A program made the translations under genes and the position numbers. DNA of 64,000 nt from Bacillota bacterium (GTDB taxonomy: Bacteria; Bacillota; Limnochordia; Darwinibacteriales; Darwinibacteriaceae): NCBI GenBank assembly GCA_029776155.1, contig JAKOTU010000055.1, forward strand, positions 93,739 to 157,738. Reading direction: 5' to 3'. The notes under the pieces were generated by a model that was given only the letters and a program-made list of their open reading frames with translations, searched no databases and had not been told where the DNA came from. The stretch's first letter is position 1, and the number at the start of each line of letters is the position of its first letter. Positions 1 to 7,733 of the stretch are shown one piece after another.

Positions 1-277
1 CCACACCCGCCGCGATTAGGGCGCAGATGAGGGCAGAAGTCCCCGAGTTCACCGCCAGGGCAAACTTGGTTCCCAAAAAGGCTTTGTACTCTTCCTCCAG
101 GGCCCTGGCCTCAGAAGTCTCCAATCCATCGGGCAGATAGCGGAAAATCCGCTTTTTTTCCAGCACCTTCAGTACCCTGGACTTTTCTTCGGCTCCCAGT
201 TCTTCACTGCCCATGTATTTAGACACCCACGGTTTGGTGCGTACCGGCGGTCCCCCGTGGATTGCTAGTCGCTCCAC
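1..277 (-). CDS. DegT/DnrJ/EryC1/StrS-family PLP aminotransferase, N-terminal part only
   Basis: The gene runs off the left edge; only the first 92 codons are present. A GTG start is placed at 277, eleven bases after an AAGGGGAG ribosome binding site. The visible protein reads ERLAIHGGPPVR near its start and, at about residues 70-90, FLGTKFALAVNSGTSAL, the typical N-terminal cofactor-domain segment of DegT-type aminotransferases, which make amino sugars and similar compounds. The PLP lysine lies outside the window, so activity cannot be judged. It sits 109 bp downstream of a second aminotransferase (fused) on the same strand, separated by a possible hairpin terminator. Confidence 0.8.
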   Translation of the reverse strand, partial: MERLAIHGGPPVRTKPWVSKYMGSEELGAEEKSRVLKVLEKKRIFRYLPDGLETSEARALEEEYKAFLGTKFALAVNSGTSALICALIAAGV

Positions 278-341
278 GCTGATCACTCCCCTTCAGAAGA
301 TCTATGTAGTTCTTCGGGAGCACGGCCCAAATTCCTGTCCA

Positions 342-367
342 AGGAAGAGCCGGGCTTCACCCCGGCT
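342..367 (-). terminator. Possible hairpin terminator between the fusion gene and the DegT gene
   Basis: A perfect 7-bp stem (AGCCGGG at 348-354, CCCGGCT at 361-367) with a six-base loop lies just after the fusion gene's stop on the minus strand. The tail CTTCCTTGG is only moderately T-rich, so termination may be partial. Confidence 0.45.
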
Positions 368-386
368 TAATTATACTCCATTCTAT

Positions 387-3002
387 TTACGCTGTCTCTT
401 CCTTCCGCAGGGCGCGTACCCGCTCCCAGACTGCAGGATCCAAGGGCCGGTCAAAAGCCCGGAAACCGGCGAGGGTAAAGCCCAGCTTCTGGGCGAGGCT
501 GCGCATGAGCTCCAAATGCTCCAAACTTAAATCCGCACCGATGCTGGTGTGCTCATAGTGCTTTTCCAACGCAAGCATCATGGTTTCAGACATGCAGGCA
601 AAGGCCGTCCCCTTTTCAAAACCAAAATTCCAGCCTAAATCGGGACTGCCCGGCAAAGCGATTACTCCGCCGTCGATCACCAGCACATCGGGCCGTTCCT
701 GGAGCACCTTATCGCTCACATTGCCCGGCCGGGACATGTCGCACACCACCGCACCATGCTTGAGCACATCGGAGGTGATCAGGGTATCCAGGCTGCTGGT
801 GGCCACCATAATCAGATCCGCCCGGGGCAAGTGCGCCCTGCTGTCCACCGTAACGGTGAGGGACGCGCCGGAGGCGAGAGTCTCCCTGATAAACTCAATC
901 CAGGTGCCTAGGGAAGCATCAACGGGAGGCACATCCTGCAGCTGGGAAGCAAAATGGCCCAGGCTACCCGGGGCAAAGCACCGCCCCCCTTGGTGCAGTG
1001 CCCTCAGGTGCTGGATAATCCCCACCGCCACCTTGAGCATGCGGTACTCGCTTTTCTCGGGCCGGGCGGGATTACCCACGAGAATCAGGCGCTGCACCTG
1101 TTCCGCCAAAAGCAGAGCCAGTGCTTTGCCGATGGCCCCGCCTGCTCCCACCACAGCCCCGGTCACCCGGCTCAAATCCATACCTACCTGCTCTGCGGCG
1201 GTCAGCGCAGCCTCCACCCCCGATATCACTGTGTAGCTGTTCCCGGTGGTCAGGGCCACAGGGGTATGGGGCAGCAGCTGCCAGCCGCCCATGGTAACCA
1301 CAGAAGTGTAGGCTCCCAGACCCACTATGTGCGCGCCCCGCTCCGCGGCCAATTTAACTGCCGCGGTGATCTGGGCAATGGCTTCCTGCTTATCCATAGC
1401 CAGGAGCTGGGCCGCGGTTTTCGGCACGCAGATGAAATCGCCATAGGCGCTGCGGCCCAGGGCATCCACAATCCGCATGCTGCTCACCACAAAGGGTTCC
1501 ACCAGGTCATTCCAGCGCGAACTCAAATCCTCCAGCTGGGCTGTGCTTAAAGCCTCCAAGCTGGCGTCAAATTCTGTGTAATTGTCCAAATCTACGGGAT
1601 GCACCAGAAAAGCGAAGCGCCCATCATCGGGCTCGGGCTTAGCCGCCTGGCTGTGTGCGGGTTCTGGAGAGGTCGCGGCCAGATCAGGGCAGCTGTAACC
1701 CACCAGGTGCCCCAGGAAGGCCGCCGTGTTCCGGCAGGCCAGAAGGTGCACCGCCCGCTCCACCGCCTGTACCACCCGTTCGATTTCCTGGTCGCCGATA
1801 ATCAGGGGGGGTTCGATGCGGATCACACTGGCCCCGTTCAAAGTGGGGGCCACCCTGACCCTTTCCACATTGAGCAGGTAGGAGGCCACCATGGGTGTGA
1901 GCAGTTCCTGCTCGGCCATGACCCCCAGCAGACTGTGGGGATAGGGCTCCCTGGAGTTCACAAATTCAATGCCCAGCATAAACCCGCGACCGCGGATCGC
2001 CTTGACCACCTGCGGGTATTTCCTGGCCACCTGTTCCAGCCCCGCCTTAAGCTTGGCCCCCTTGGCCCGCACTGCACGGAGCAGGGCGCCCTCGTCCTTA
2101 GTGAGCAGATCCAGCACCGCCAAGCCCACACGGGCACCCAAGGAGTTGCCGGCAAAGGTGGAAGAGTGCTTTAGGCCGAACTCTTCGGTGTACGCTTCTC
2201 CTCTGCAGAGCACTGCCCCTATGGGAATTAGGCCTCCACCCAAGGCCTTGGCCAGAACCAGCACATCAGGGGAGACTCCCTCCTCCTGGCAGGCAAACAA
2301 ACTCCCGGTGCGCCCTAAGCCGGTTTGGATTTCATCGAATATGGTGAGCACCCCAAACCGTGCGCACAGTTCCTGCACCTGGCGCAGATAGCCCTGGGGA
2401 GGCTCCACAATCCCCCCCTCACCTTGGATAGGCTCCACTATAAAGGCGGCGGTATCTGCCGCATGTTCTTCCAGATAAGCCTCGAGGGCTGCCGCATCGC
2501 CGTAGGGGATGTGGCGAAAACCCGGGACAGGGGCTCCAAAGGCCCTTTGATAGCCTGCGTTCCCGGTAGCGGAAAGGGCGCCCAGGGTCTTCCCGTGGAA
2601 ACTGTTCCTAGTGGAGAGGATCACCGGCCGGCCCGTTTTGGCCCGGACCAGCTTAAAGGCGGCCTCCACCGCCTCCGCCCCGCTGTTGGCAAAGGTGACA
2701 TACTTAAGTCCCGGCGGCGCCAGCTCAACAAGGCGCGCCGCCAACGCTCCCGCGGCTTCCAAAAGGGAGGGTTGGATGAAGCTCGGTTCCTGCCTGGCTT
2801 CCAGTTCGTGCAGGGCCTGCCAAATTTCGGGAGGATTGTACCCGAAGGGTAACGCTCCGTAAGCGGCAATGCAGTCCAGGTATTCTTGCCCCGTGTGGTC
2901 GTACAGATATGCTCCCTGCCCGCGCTGAAAGCGCTTATCCAGGCCGATATCGGTGAGCAGCTTACCCAGATGCGGATTGACAAACTCTATGTATGGATGC
3001 AA
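387..3002 (-). CDS. Fusion protein: class III aminotransferase + acyl-ACP-reductase-like (AAR) domain
   Basis: 871 aa from a TTG start at 3002, chosen because GGGGAGG lies seven bases upstream and because a sigma-A promoter lies inside the longer open frame that begins at 3077. Residues about 1-425 form a class III PLP aminotransferase of the acetylornithine/GABA type: ANSGAEAVEAAFKL, SFHGKTLGALSATG, IFDEIQTGLGRTG, the PLP lysine in VLAKALGGG (about K252), and SSTFAGN. After a Pro/Ala-rich linker, residues about 460-871 resemble cyanobacterial acyl-ACP reductase: FLVHPVDLDNY, LGAYTSVV, TTGNSYT, a Rossmann loop VVGAGGAIGKAL (about 618-629), VIDGGVIALPG, and FACMSETMMLALE with a cysteine (about 803) where AAR has its acylated cysteine. 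By family logic the reductase would release an aldehyde from an acyl thioester and the aminotransferase would convert it to an amine. The product is inferred; the acyl substrate is unknown. Confidence 0.85.
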   Translation of the reverse strand: MHPYIEFVNPHLGKLLTDIGLDKRFQRGQGAYLYDHTGQEYLDCIAAYGALPFGYNPPEIWQALHELEARQEPSFIQPSLLEAAGALAARLVELAPPGLKYVTFANSGAEAVEAAFKLVRAKTGRPVILSTRNSFHGKTLGALSATGNAGYQRAFGAPVPGFRHIPYGDAAALEAYLEEHAADTAAFIVEPIQGEGGIVEPPQGYLRQVQELCARFGVLTIFDEIQTGLGRTGSLFACQEEGVSPDVLVLAKALGGGLIPIGAVLCRGEAYTEEFGLKHSSTFAGNSLGARVGLAVLDLLTKDEGALLRAVRAKGAKLKAGLEQVARKYPQVVKAIRGRGFMLGIEFVNSREPYPHSLLGVMAEQELLTPMVASYLLNVERVRVAPTLNGASVIRIEPPLIIGDQEIERVVQAVERAVHLLACRNTAAFLGHLVGYSCPDLAATSPEPAHSQAAKPEPDDGRFAFLVHPVDLDNYTEFDASLEALSTAQLEDLSSRWNDLVEPFVVSSMRIVDALGRSAYGDFICVPKTAAQLLAMDKQEAIAQITAAVKLAAERGAHIVGLGAYTSVVTMGGWQLLPHTPVALTTGNSYTVISGVEAALTAAEQVGMDLSRVTGAVVGAGGAIGKALALLLAEQVQRLILVGNPARPEKSEYRMLKVAVGIIQHLRALHQGGRCFAPGSLGHFASQLQDVPPVDASLGTWIEFIRETLASGASLTVTVDSRAHLPRADLIMVATSSLDTLITSDVLKHGAVVCDMSRPGNVSDKVLQERPDVLVIDGGVIALPGSPDLGWNFGFEKGTAFACMSETMMLALEKHYEHTSIGADLSLEHLELMRSLAQKLGFTLAGFRAFDRPLDPAVWERVRALRKEETA

Positions 3003-3032
3003 CAGCCTACCTCCCCTGAGTATTGAGCACAC

Positions 3033-3044
3033 ATTGTGCACAAT
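3033..3044. promoter_or_regulatory. Palindromic operator candidate at the fusion gene's start site
   Basis: ATTGTGCACAAT is a perfect 12-bp palindrome placed five bases downstream of the -10 box, across the expected transcription start. A repressor bound here would block the promoter. No regulator gene is adjacent, so the binder is unknown. Confidence 0.5.
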
Positions 3045-3048
3045 GCTA

Positions 3049-3077
3049 ATTATACCAACTCTAGGCAGGGATTTCAA
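3049..3077 (-). promoter_or_regulatory. Sigma-A promoter of the aminotransferase/reductase fusion gene
   Basis: Minus-strand TTGAAA (3077-3072), a 17-base spacer and TATAAT (3054-3049): one mismatch from consensus with ideal spacing. It lies 47 bases upstream of the chosen TTG start, which rules out the longer reading of the gene. Confidence 0.8.
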
Positions 3078-3130
3078 TGTAAAAGATTAAACATTAACAG
3101 GGAGAGGCCAGTGGAGGAGGCTGCAACGGG

Positions 3131-4387
3131 ATGAAAAGGAGCATCTGTGTAGTGTTATTCTGCTTGCTGTGCTGGGGAACAGCTAAGGCCCAGGTCGAGG
3201 TGTTCTACCTGCCCGAAAGCGGCTTTTTGAGAGTTTCGGGGGAAGTAACGATCAGACCCGAGGCGGCATCCCTTTCGCTGCTCATCTTCCCCACTGCGCA
3301 CCTCACGGAGTTTTGGGCTGACCACTTAGTGGAATACAGCGTGCAGAGATATGACCACGGCACTGCCGTCAACTTTGTGGTGCGGGAAGTGCGGCCCCAG
3401 ACCGTAACCTTTGCCTACGAAGGTTTGGTAGAGCCCAAGTTCAAGGAAGCGGTTCTGGGCCCAGGGCAGCTCTGGCTGCCAGAGTTTACCGTCCCTGTGG
3501 AAGAGTATGCTGTGGTGTTACAGCTGCCGAGCCACTGGACGGTAGTCGCGGGAGAAGTGGAGGATACCCAGGCACAGGGGGCATTTCAGCGCGTTCAGCT
3601 GGCGCCCGCCTCCGGCTATCCCACCATTACAATGGCCAGTACAGCTGCCGAACCGGAAGAAGCCCCTGCCGCCGCGGAATTGTCTGAAAGGGACGAGACT
3701 CCCCTAGGCTCTGAAGCTGAAGTGGAAACGGACGAGCCCCCCAGCCAGATCCGGGGGGAGCTGCAGGCCCGCGTTCGACTGCAGATCAACAGGTTTACCC
3801 GGGCGTTGAGCCAGCGCAGCCTCGCTGAGTTAAACGAACTGATCAGCCCTGCCCTACAACAAGAAGGGCTGGCCCAATACTTAGCCAGCCTTCCCCTTTA
3901 TTACGGTACCGTCTCCAGTGAGGTTCTGGAAGTGCCCGAAGAACCGGATGGTACCTATCAAGTCTCCCTCGCCACCGAAAGGGGGCCCCGTTTCACCGCG
4001 GCCATGACCTGGCAGGAAACGGGGGGAGCTTTGCAGCTGGTCCAGTTCCGCCTCGCCCCCGCGGCCCAGGAAGTGCCCCGGGAGATCGCCACATCCTGCG
4101 AAGCCTTTGTCCGGGAGCTCCAGGCCGCAGTGGGCACGGACAACCAGGCTAGGTTGGAGGCGCTGCTGGCACCAGATCTGAAACAGGACCGCAGCCAGGT
4201 GTTAAGCTTCCTGGAGAGCCTAGAGACAAGCGCAGCCTGGTCAGTCCAACAGGTGGCTGTGGATCCCTTTGCGGTGCGTGTGCTCGTACCCACACCCGCA
4301 GGAAATCCCCTCCTTGTGGAGCTGGAGCTCACCCCGGGCCAGTACAACTGGCTGCTCAAGGGCTTGGTGGTTGTTCCCCTGCCCTAA
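3131..4387 (+). CDS. Secreted protein of unknown function
   Basis: 418 aa; ATG preceded by GGAGGAGG. The first 21 residues are a type I signal peptide ending in an AKA-Q cleavage site (basic MKR, hydrophobic core), so the protein is exported. Residues about 20-165 are predicted beta-rich, 175-215 form an acidic Glu/Ala/Pro-rich linker, and about 215-418 look like two successive domains of roughly 100 residues, each opening with an amphipathic helix (RLQINRFTRAL and CEAFVRELQAAVG) followed by strands. This vaguely recalls an NTF2-like fold but I do not recognise the family. Transcribed divergently from the fusion gene; its 3' end overlaps the convergent Gate-domain gene by 32 bp. Confidence 0.75.
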   Translation: MKRSICVVLFCLLCWGTAKAQVEVFYLPESGFLRVSGEVTIRPEAASLSLLIFPTAHLTEFWADHLVEYSVQRYDHGTAVNFVVREVRPQTVTFAYEGLVEPKFKEAVLGPGQLWLPEFTVPVEEYAVVLQLPSHWTVVAGEVEDTQAQGAFQRVQLAPASGYPTITMASTAAEPEEAPAAAELSERDETPLGSEAEVETDEPPSQIRGELQARVRLQINRFTRALSQRSLAELNELISPALQQEGLAQYLASLPLYYGTVSSEVLEVPEEPDGTYQVSLATERGPRFTAAMTWQETGGALQLVQFRLAPAAQEVPREIATSCEAFVRELQAAVGTDNQARLEALLAPDLKQDRSQVLSFLESLETSAAWSVQQVAVDPFAVRVLVPTPAGNPLLVELELTPGQYNWLLKGLVVVPLP

Positions 4388-4805
4388 GGCTCCGCCGGTA
4401 TATCACATGGGACATGGCAAAGGCCAAAAGCAGGCGGGGCACCACCAGCAGCAACAGGGGAGCGCCGAGCACTAGAAAAATCAAGGTATCTTCGATGAGG
4501 GCATGGGCAATGGCCATGAACGTCCCGATAATCTTGGCCTCCTGCGCGCTGATCTGGCCCGTGCGCACATGGTTGATGATCAGGCCCGATCCATAGGTCA
4601 GGCCGAAGACCATGGCCACAACTAGGGGAAACACCCCTTCCTCGCTCACACCGATCCAGCGGAAGGGCCTGGCCGCATAGGGGCTCAGCTTCTGCAGCCA
4701 GCCGTTGCCCTCCGCTATCTCCAGCACGATCATGAGCGGAACGACAATCAGGGCAATCTGCCCCACGCCCTTGATTCCCTGCAGAACACCTTCCCACAGC
4801 ACCAT
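4356..4805 (-). CDS. Nucleoside-recognition (Gate) domain membrane protein, second of a pair
   Basis: 149 aa; the ATG at 4805 overlaps the upstream gene's stop (TGATG), which implies translational coupling. Hydrophobic segments near residues 12-28, 45-75 and 100-135 and the segment FPLVVAMVFGLTYGSG..NHVRTGQIS fit the Gate/nucleoside-recognition family, to which the spore maturation proteins SpmA and SpmB also belong. Single-domain pairs of about 150 aa like this one probably act as a heteromeric membrane transporter or pore. Substrate unknown; a role in sporulation is only a suggestion. The longer open frame reaching 5111 is not used because it would cover most of the upstream gene. Confidence 0.75.
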   Translation of the reverse strand: MVLWEGVLQGIKGVGQIALIVVPLMIVLEIAEGNGWLQKLSPYAARPFRWIGVSEEGVFPLVVAMVFGLTYGSGLIINHVRTGQISAQEAKIIGTFMAIAHALIEDTLIFLVLGAPLLLLVVPRLLLAFAMSHVIYRRSLRAGEQPPSP

Positions 4806-5230
4806 CACGGCAGCACCACCCCCAACAGCCAACCCACCGCCAACGAGCAGGCCAAGCGAACTAAGAGAATATAGCCCAAGGAGCTGCCCGCTTTCCTGCT
4901 GATGGGCAGCTCCACCAGGAGCGAGTGGCAAAACGTAAGCATCACTGCACAGATGGTAATATCCTTCCAGCTCAGGGTCAGGGCCATCATGCTTCCCGCC
5001 GCCGCATAAAGGTTGATGAAATACCCGCTGAAGAGAACCACCGCGGCGCTGCCCGAAAGGCCGAACCAGCTCATATAAGGGGCAAAAAAGTCGGTTATAA
5101 AGTCCAGCCAACCGCTAGCCCGGAAAACCGCCACCACCACAGCAGTGGGGACAATCACCTTCGCCAGCTCCCAGGTGGTTTCCAGTCCTGCCCTAGCACC
5201 TCGTTGAACCATCTTCCCTGTAATCTGCAT
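4805..5230 (-). CDS. Nucleoside-recognition (Gate) domain membrane protein, first of a pair
   Basis: About 141 aa. Contains ARAGLETTWELAKVIVPTAVVV, then GWLDFITDFFAPYMSWFGLSG and ALTLSWKDITICAVMLTFCHSLLVELPI, the pattern of the Gate family with at least three membrane segments. The ATG at 5230 follows GGAG at a rather long 12 bases; starts at 5272 and 5212 are also possible. All of them overlap the 3' end of the pseudouridine synthase gene, so it is the penultimate cistron of a long minus-strand operon. The product probably works with the coupled downstream protein. Confidence 0.7.
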   Translation of the reverse strand: MQITGKMVQRGARAGLETTWELAKVIVPTAVVVAVFRASGWLDFITDFFAPYMSWFGLSGSAAVVLFSGYFINLYAAAGSMMALTLSWKDITICAVMLTFCHSLLVELPISRKAGSSLGYILLVRLACSLAVGWLLGVVLP

Positions 5231-6143
5231 CAGCCGCTTTTTCTCCTTCCCGAAACCTATTCCAAACTGCAAGCATTTCCCTGGGCAGCGGACAAGTCAA
5301 GGCATGCCGCTGGTTAGTGCGCGGGTGGCGGAACTCCAGCCGCCATGCATGCAGTGCCTGCCCTGGCAGTTCCCTTACACCTTGACTGTACAGGGGATCT
5401 CCCACTATTGGATGGCCCAGATGGGCAAAATGCACCCGAATCTGGTGGGTGCGCCCGCTCTCGAGACGGGCCCGCACTAAGGTAGCTTCCGCCCCCAACT
5501 CAACTACCTGGTACACAGTCTTGGCCGCCTTGCCTCCGGGGTCCACCGTGCGCTTCACCCCATGGTCTTCCACACGGCCAATGGGCACTTCAATCACCCC
5601 TGCGGCCTCGGCCAGCTGTCCATGGACAACGGCCAAATATTCCCTCACCAGCTCCCGGGACTTAAGCTGCAGCACCAGGTGGTGCAGGGTGTAGGGCTCC
5701 TTGGCCACTAGGATCAGGCCTGAGGTGTCTTTGTCTAACCGGTGCACCAGGCGCACCTTGCTCTCCAGTCCAATCTTTTCCCAATAGTAAGCCAGGGCAT
5801 TGGCCAGGGTGCCGTGCTGGTAGCTCCCAGTGGGATGCGCGGCCATCCCTGGAGGCTTGTTCACAACCAGAAGGTATTCATCCTCAAATACTATCTCCAG
5901 GGGAAGAGCCTCCGGTTCCATCTCCGTCTTTTCATCAAAAAAGACCACTTGGATCTCATCGCCTGCCTGCACCCGCCGGGTGAGGTAATCCCGTTTCCCG
6001 TTGAGGAATACCCCCCCGCCCTTTTTCATACGCCTGAGCAGGCCGCGGTTCACCCCCAGCCTGCCGCAGAGGATATCCCTGATCATCAGGCCGTCTTCGT
6101 ATTCCAGGACCTTAGTCGTGAGCACCCGGGGCGAACCTACCAT
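5193..6143 (-). CDS. RluA/RluD-family pseudouridine synthase
   Basis: 316 aa from the ATG at 6143 (GGGGG six bases upstream, overlapping the 3' end of the permease gene). Residues about 10-75 form an S4 RNA-binding domain (GLLRRMKKGGGVFLNGK). The catalytic domain has the family signature RLVHRLDKDTSGLILVA with its catalytic aspartate, plus AVVHGQL and SGRTHQIRVHFAHLGHPIVGDPLY. It isomerises uridines in rRNA or tRNA; the exact site cannot be read from sequence. Position inside a metal-transport operon suggests convenience of expression rather than function. Confidence 0.93.
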   Translation of the reverse strand: MVGSPRVLTTKVLEYEDGLMIRDILCGRLGVNRGLLRRMKKGGGVFLNGKRDYLTRRVQAGDEIQVVFFDEKTEMEPEALPLEIVFEDEYLLVVNKPPGMAAHPTGSYQHGTLANALAYYWEKIGLESKVRLVHRLDKDTSGLILVAKEPYTLHHLVLQLKSRELVREYLAVVHGQLAEAAGVIEVPIGRVEDHGVKRTVDPGGKAAKTVYQVVELGAEATLVRARLESGRTHQIRVHFAHLGHPIVGDPLYSQGVRELPGQALHAWRLEFRHPRTNQRHALTCPLPREMLAVWNRFREGEKAADADYREDGSTRC

Positions 6144-6973
6144 GTTTTTCCCCCTAACCCGCGCATCCTCTGGACCACAAGCACCACCGCAAACAAAAGG
6201 GTTGCCACCAAAACCACCGTGGCTCCCGGTGGGGCACCCCAAAAATAGGAGATGTACAGACCACTAAGGGAAGAGATCATACCGAATACAGCTGCGAGCA
6301 GCATCTGCCCTTTCAGCTTAGTGGTGAGCAGGCCCGCCGCAGCTGCCGGCGTAGTCAACAGGGCCACCACCAGCACCACCCCCACAGCCTGGATAGAGAT
6401 CACAATGGCCGCTGCTGTCAAAACCAAGAGCAGGCTCTGAAAGAACACCACGGGGAAACCTGCCGCCTCCGCTCCCACCGGATCAAAGGAGACCAACACG
6501 AACTGGGGCAAAAACAGCGCCAATACCCCCAGAAGCAGGAGGGCAAATCCCCCAATGAGCGCGATTTCCCGGGATTGGATGGCCAGAACAGACCCCAAGA
6601 GCAGGCTGTTCAAATCGCCCACATACCCCGGGCTCGTGGACAGGAGCACTATACCCAGGGCGAACACTCCGGTGAACAGGATTGCCAGGGCCGTATCGTT
6701 TTTCACCTGGCTCACCCGGGTAAGCACCACCACCCCCAGCGCGGTCAGCACGGCAAAGAAAAAGGCGCTGAAGTGAATGCCGATGCCCACAAGCAGGCCC
6801 ACGGCAATGCCGGTGAAGGCGGTGTGGGCGATGGCATCGCCCAAAAAGGCCAATCCCTTCAGCACCACAAAGGTGCCAACAACTGCCGCCACAATAGCCA
6901 CCAGGCTCACTCCCACAAAGGCGCGCACCATGAAGGCATATTGAAACGGTTCCAAAATCAGCTCAAGACTCAT
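6137..6973 (-). CDS. Metal ABC transporter permease (ABC-3 / ZnuB-TroC type)
   Basis: 278 aa; the ATG at 6973 lies 9 bases after GGGGAGG and overlaps the ATPase gene's end. About eight hydrophobic segments, with the ABC-3 hallmark GLAFLGDAIAHTAFTGIAVG near residue 45 and the later SIQAVGVVLVVALLTTPAAAA. It forms the membrane channel for Zn2+ or Mn2+ taken from the neighbouring binding protein. No metalloregulator (Zur, DtxR/MntR) gene is present in this window, so the metal cannot be assigned by context. Confidence 0.92.
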   Translation of the reverse strand: MSLELILEPFQYAFMVRAFVGVSLVAIVAAVVGTFVVLKGLAFLGDAIAHTAFTGIAVGLLVGIGIHFSAFFFAVLTALGVVVLTRVSQVKNDTALAILFTGVFALGIVLLSTSPGYVGDLNSLLLGSVLAIQSREIALIGGFALLLLGVLALFLPQFVLVSFDPVGAEAAGFPVVFFQSLLLVLTAAAIVISIQAVGVVLVVALLTTPAAAAGLLTTKLKGQMLLAAVFGMISSLSGLYISYFWGAPPGATVVLVATLLFAVVLVVQRMRGLGGKTW

Positions 6974-7733
6974 GCACCGTGACCTCCCCACCAGCGCCCA
7001 CTTTTGGAAAGTGCCTGGCAAACAGCTCCACCAAAGTCTCCTCCGTCAACACTTCAGCCGGTGTTCCCACGGCCAAGACCTCCCCCTTGAGGGCCAGTAC
7101 TTGGTCGAAGCACCCGGTCAAACAGTCCAAGTCATGGGTGGCGGCAATGATGGTTTTATCAGCATCCCGCAGGGAGACCAGCAAGTCGGCCAGCTCGTGT
7201 TGGGCCTTGGCATCCAAACCTGCAGCGGGCTCGTCCAGCAAAATGAGCTCCGCCTCCTGGACCAGAGCCCTGGCCAAGAACACCCGCTGACGCTGACCTC
7301 CGCTTAAGGCCCCAATCTGAACTTGAGCCAAATCCTCCAGCCCAAAAAAGGCCAAAGCCTCCCTGCTAGCCGCGTAGTCTTCCCGGCGCGGCCTGCCCCG
7401 CCAGCCCTTGCGCACCAGCCGGCCCTGGAGCACTACCTCCAAAACGGAAATGGGGAACCCCCAGTCCACCTCTTCCCGCTGAGGCAAGTAGGCTACCCTG
7501 CGACGCGCGGCTTGGGGGCTCTGCCCCAGAAGCTTGAGGGTTTCATAGCTGAAGGGCTTCAGCAGTCCCACGGCAGTTTTGAGCAGCGTTGATTTGCCGC
7601 CCCCGTTTGGACCGATAATGGCCGCCAACGTGCCCCGGGGTACTTGCCAGTTAACACCCCGCAGCACAACCCGATCCTGATAACCAGTGCTCAGCCCCCG
7701 TATCTCCAGGGCTAATTCTTTGCTTTCCGCCAT
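6963..7733 (-). CDS. Metal ABC transporter ATP-binding protein (ZnuC/TroB type)
   Basis: 256 aa. Walker A GPNGGGKST (about residues 40-48), the Q-loop in AYLPQREEVDWGFP, the signature LSGGQRQR, Walker B LILLDEPAAGLD and the switch histidine in IIAATHD. The NFP-like GFPISVLEVV after the Q-loop is typical of ATPases serving Zn/Mn importers. The ATG overlaps the binding-protein stop as TAATG. It energises transport for the permease and binding protein on either side. Confidence 0.95.
   Translation of the reverse strand: MAESKELALEIRGLSTGYQDRVVLRGVNWQVPRGTLAAIIGPNGGGKSTLLKTAVGLLKPFSYETLKLLGQSPQAARRRVAYLPQREEVDWGFPISVLEVVLQGRLVRKGWRGRPRREDYAASREALAFFGLEDLAQVQIGALSGGQRQRVFLARALVQEAELILLDEPAAGLDAKAQHELADLLVSLRDADKTIIAATHDLDCLTGCFDQVLALKGEVLAVGTPAEVLTEETLVELFARHFPKVGAGGEVTVHES

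Noticed and set aside
1599..2852. Several plus-strand open frames of 140-190 codons inside the fusion gene
   Set aside because: They are antisense shadows of a GC-rich coding region, lack ribosome binding sites and read as low-complexity, Arg/Pro/His-rich peptides.
3003..3077. Extra 25 N-terminal codons of the aminotransferase/reductase fusion
   Set aside because: The stretch contains the -10 box, the -35 box and the operator of the gene's own promoter, and a better ribosome binding site precedes the TTG at 3002.
4806..5111. Longer reading of the second Gate-domain gene
   Set aside because: The upstream part is out of frame with, and lies wholly within, the first Gate-domain gene and has no family similarity.
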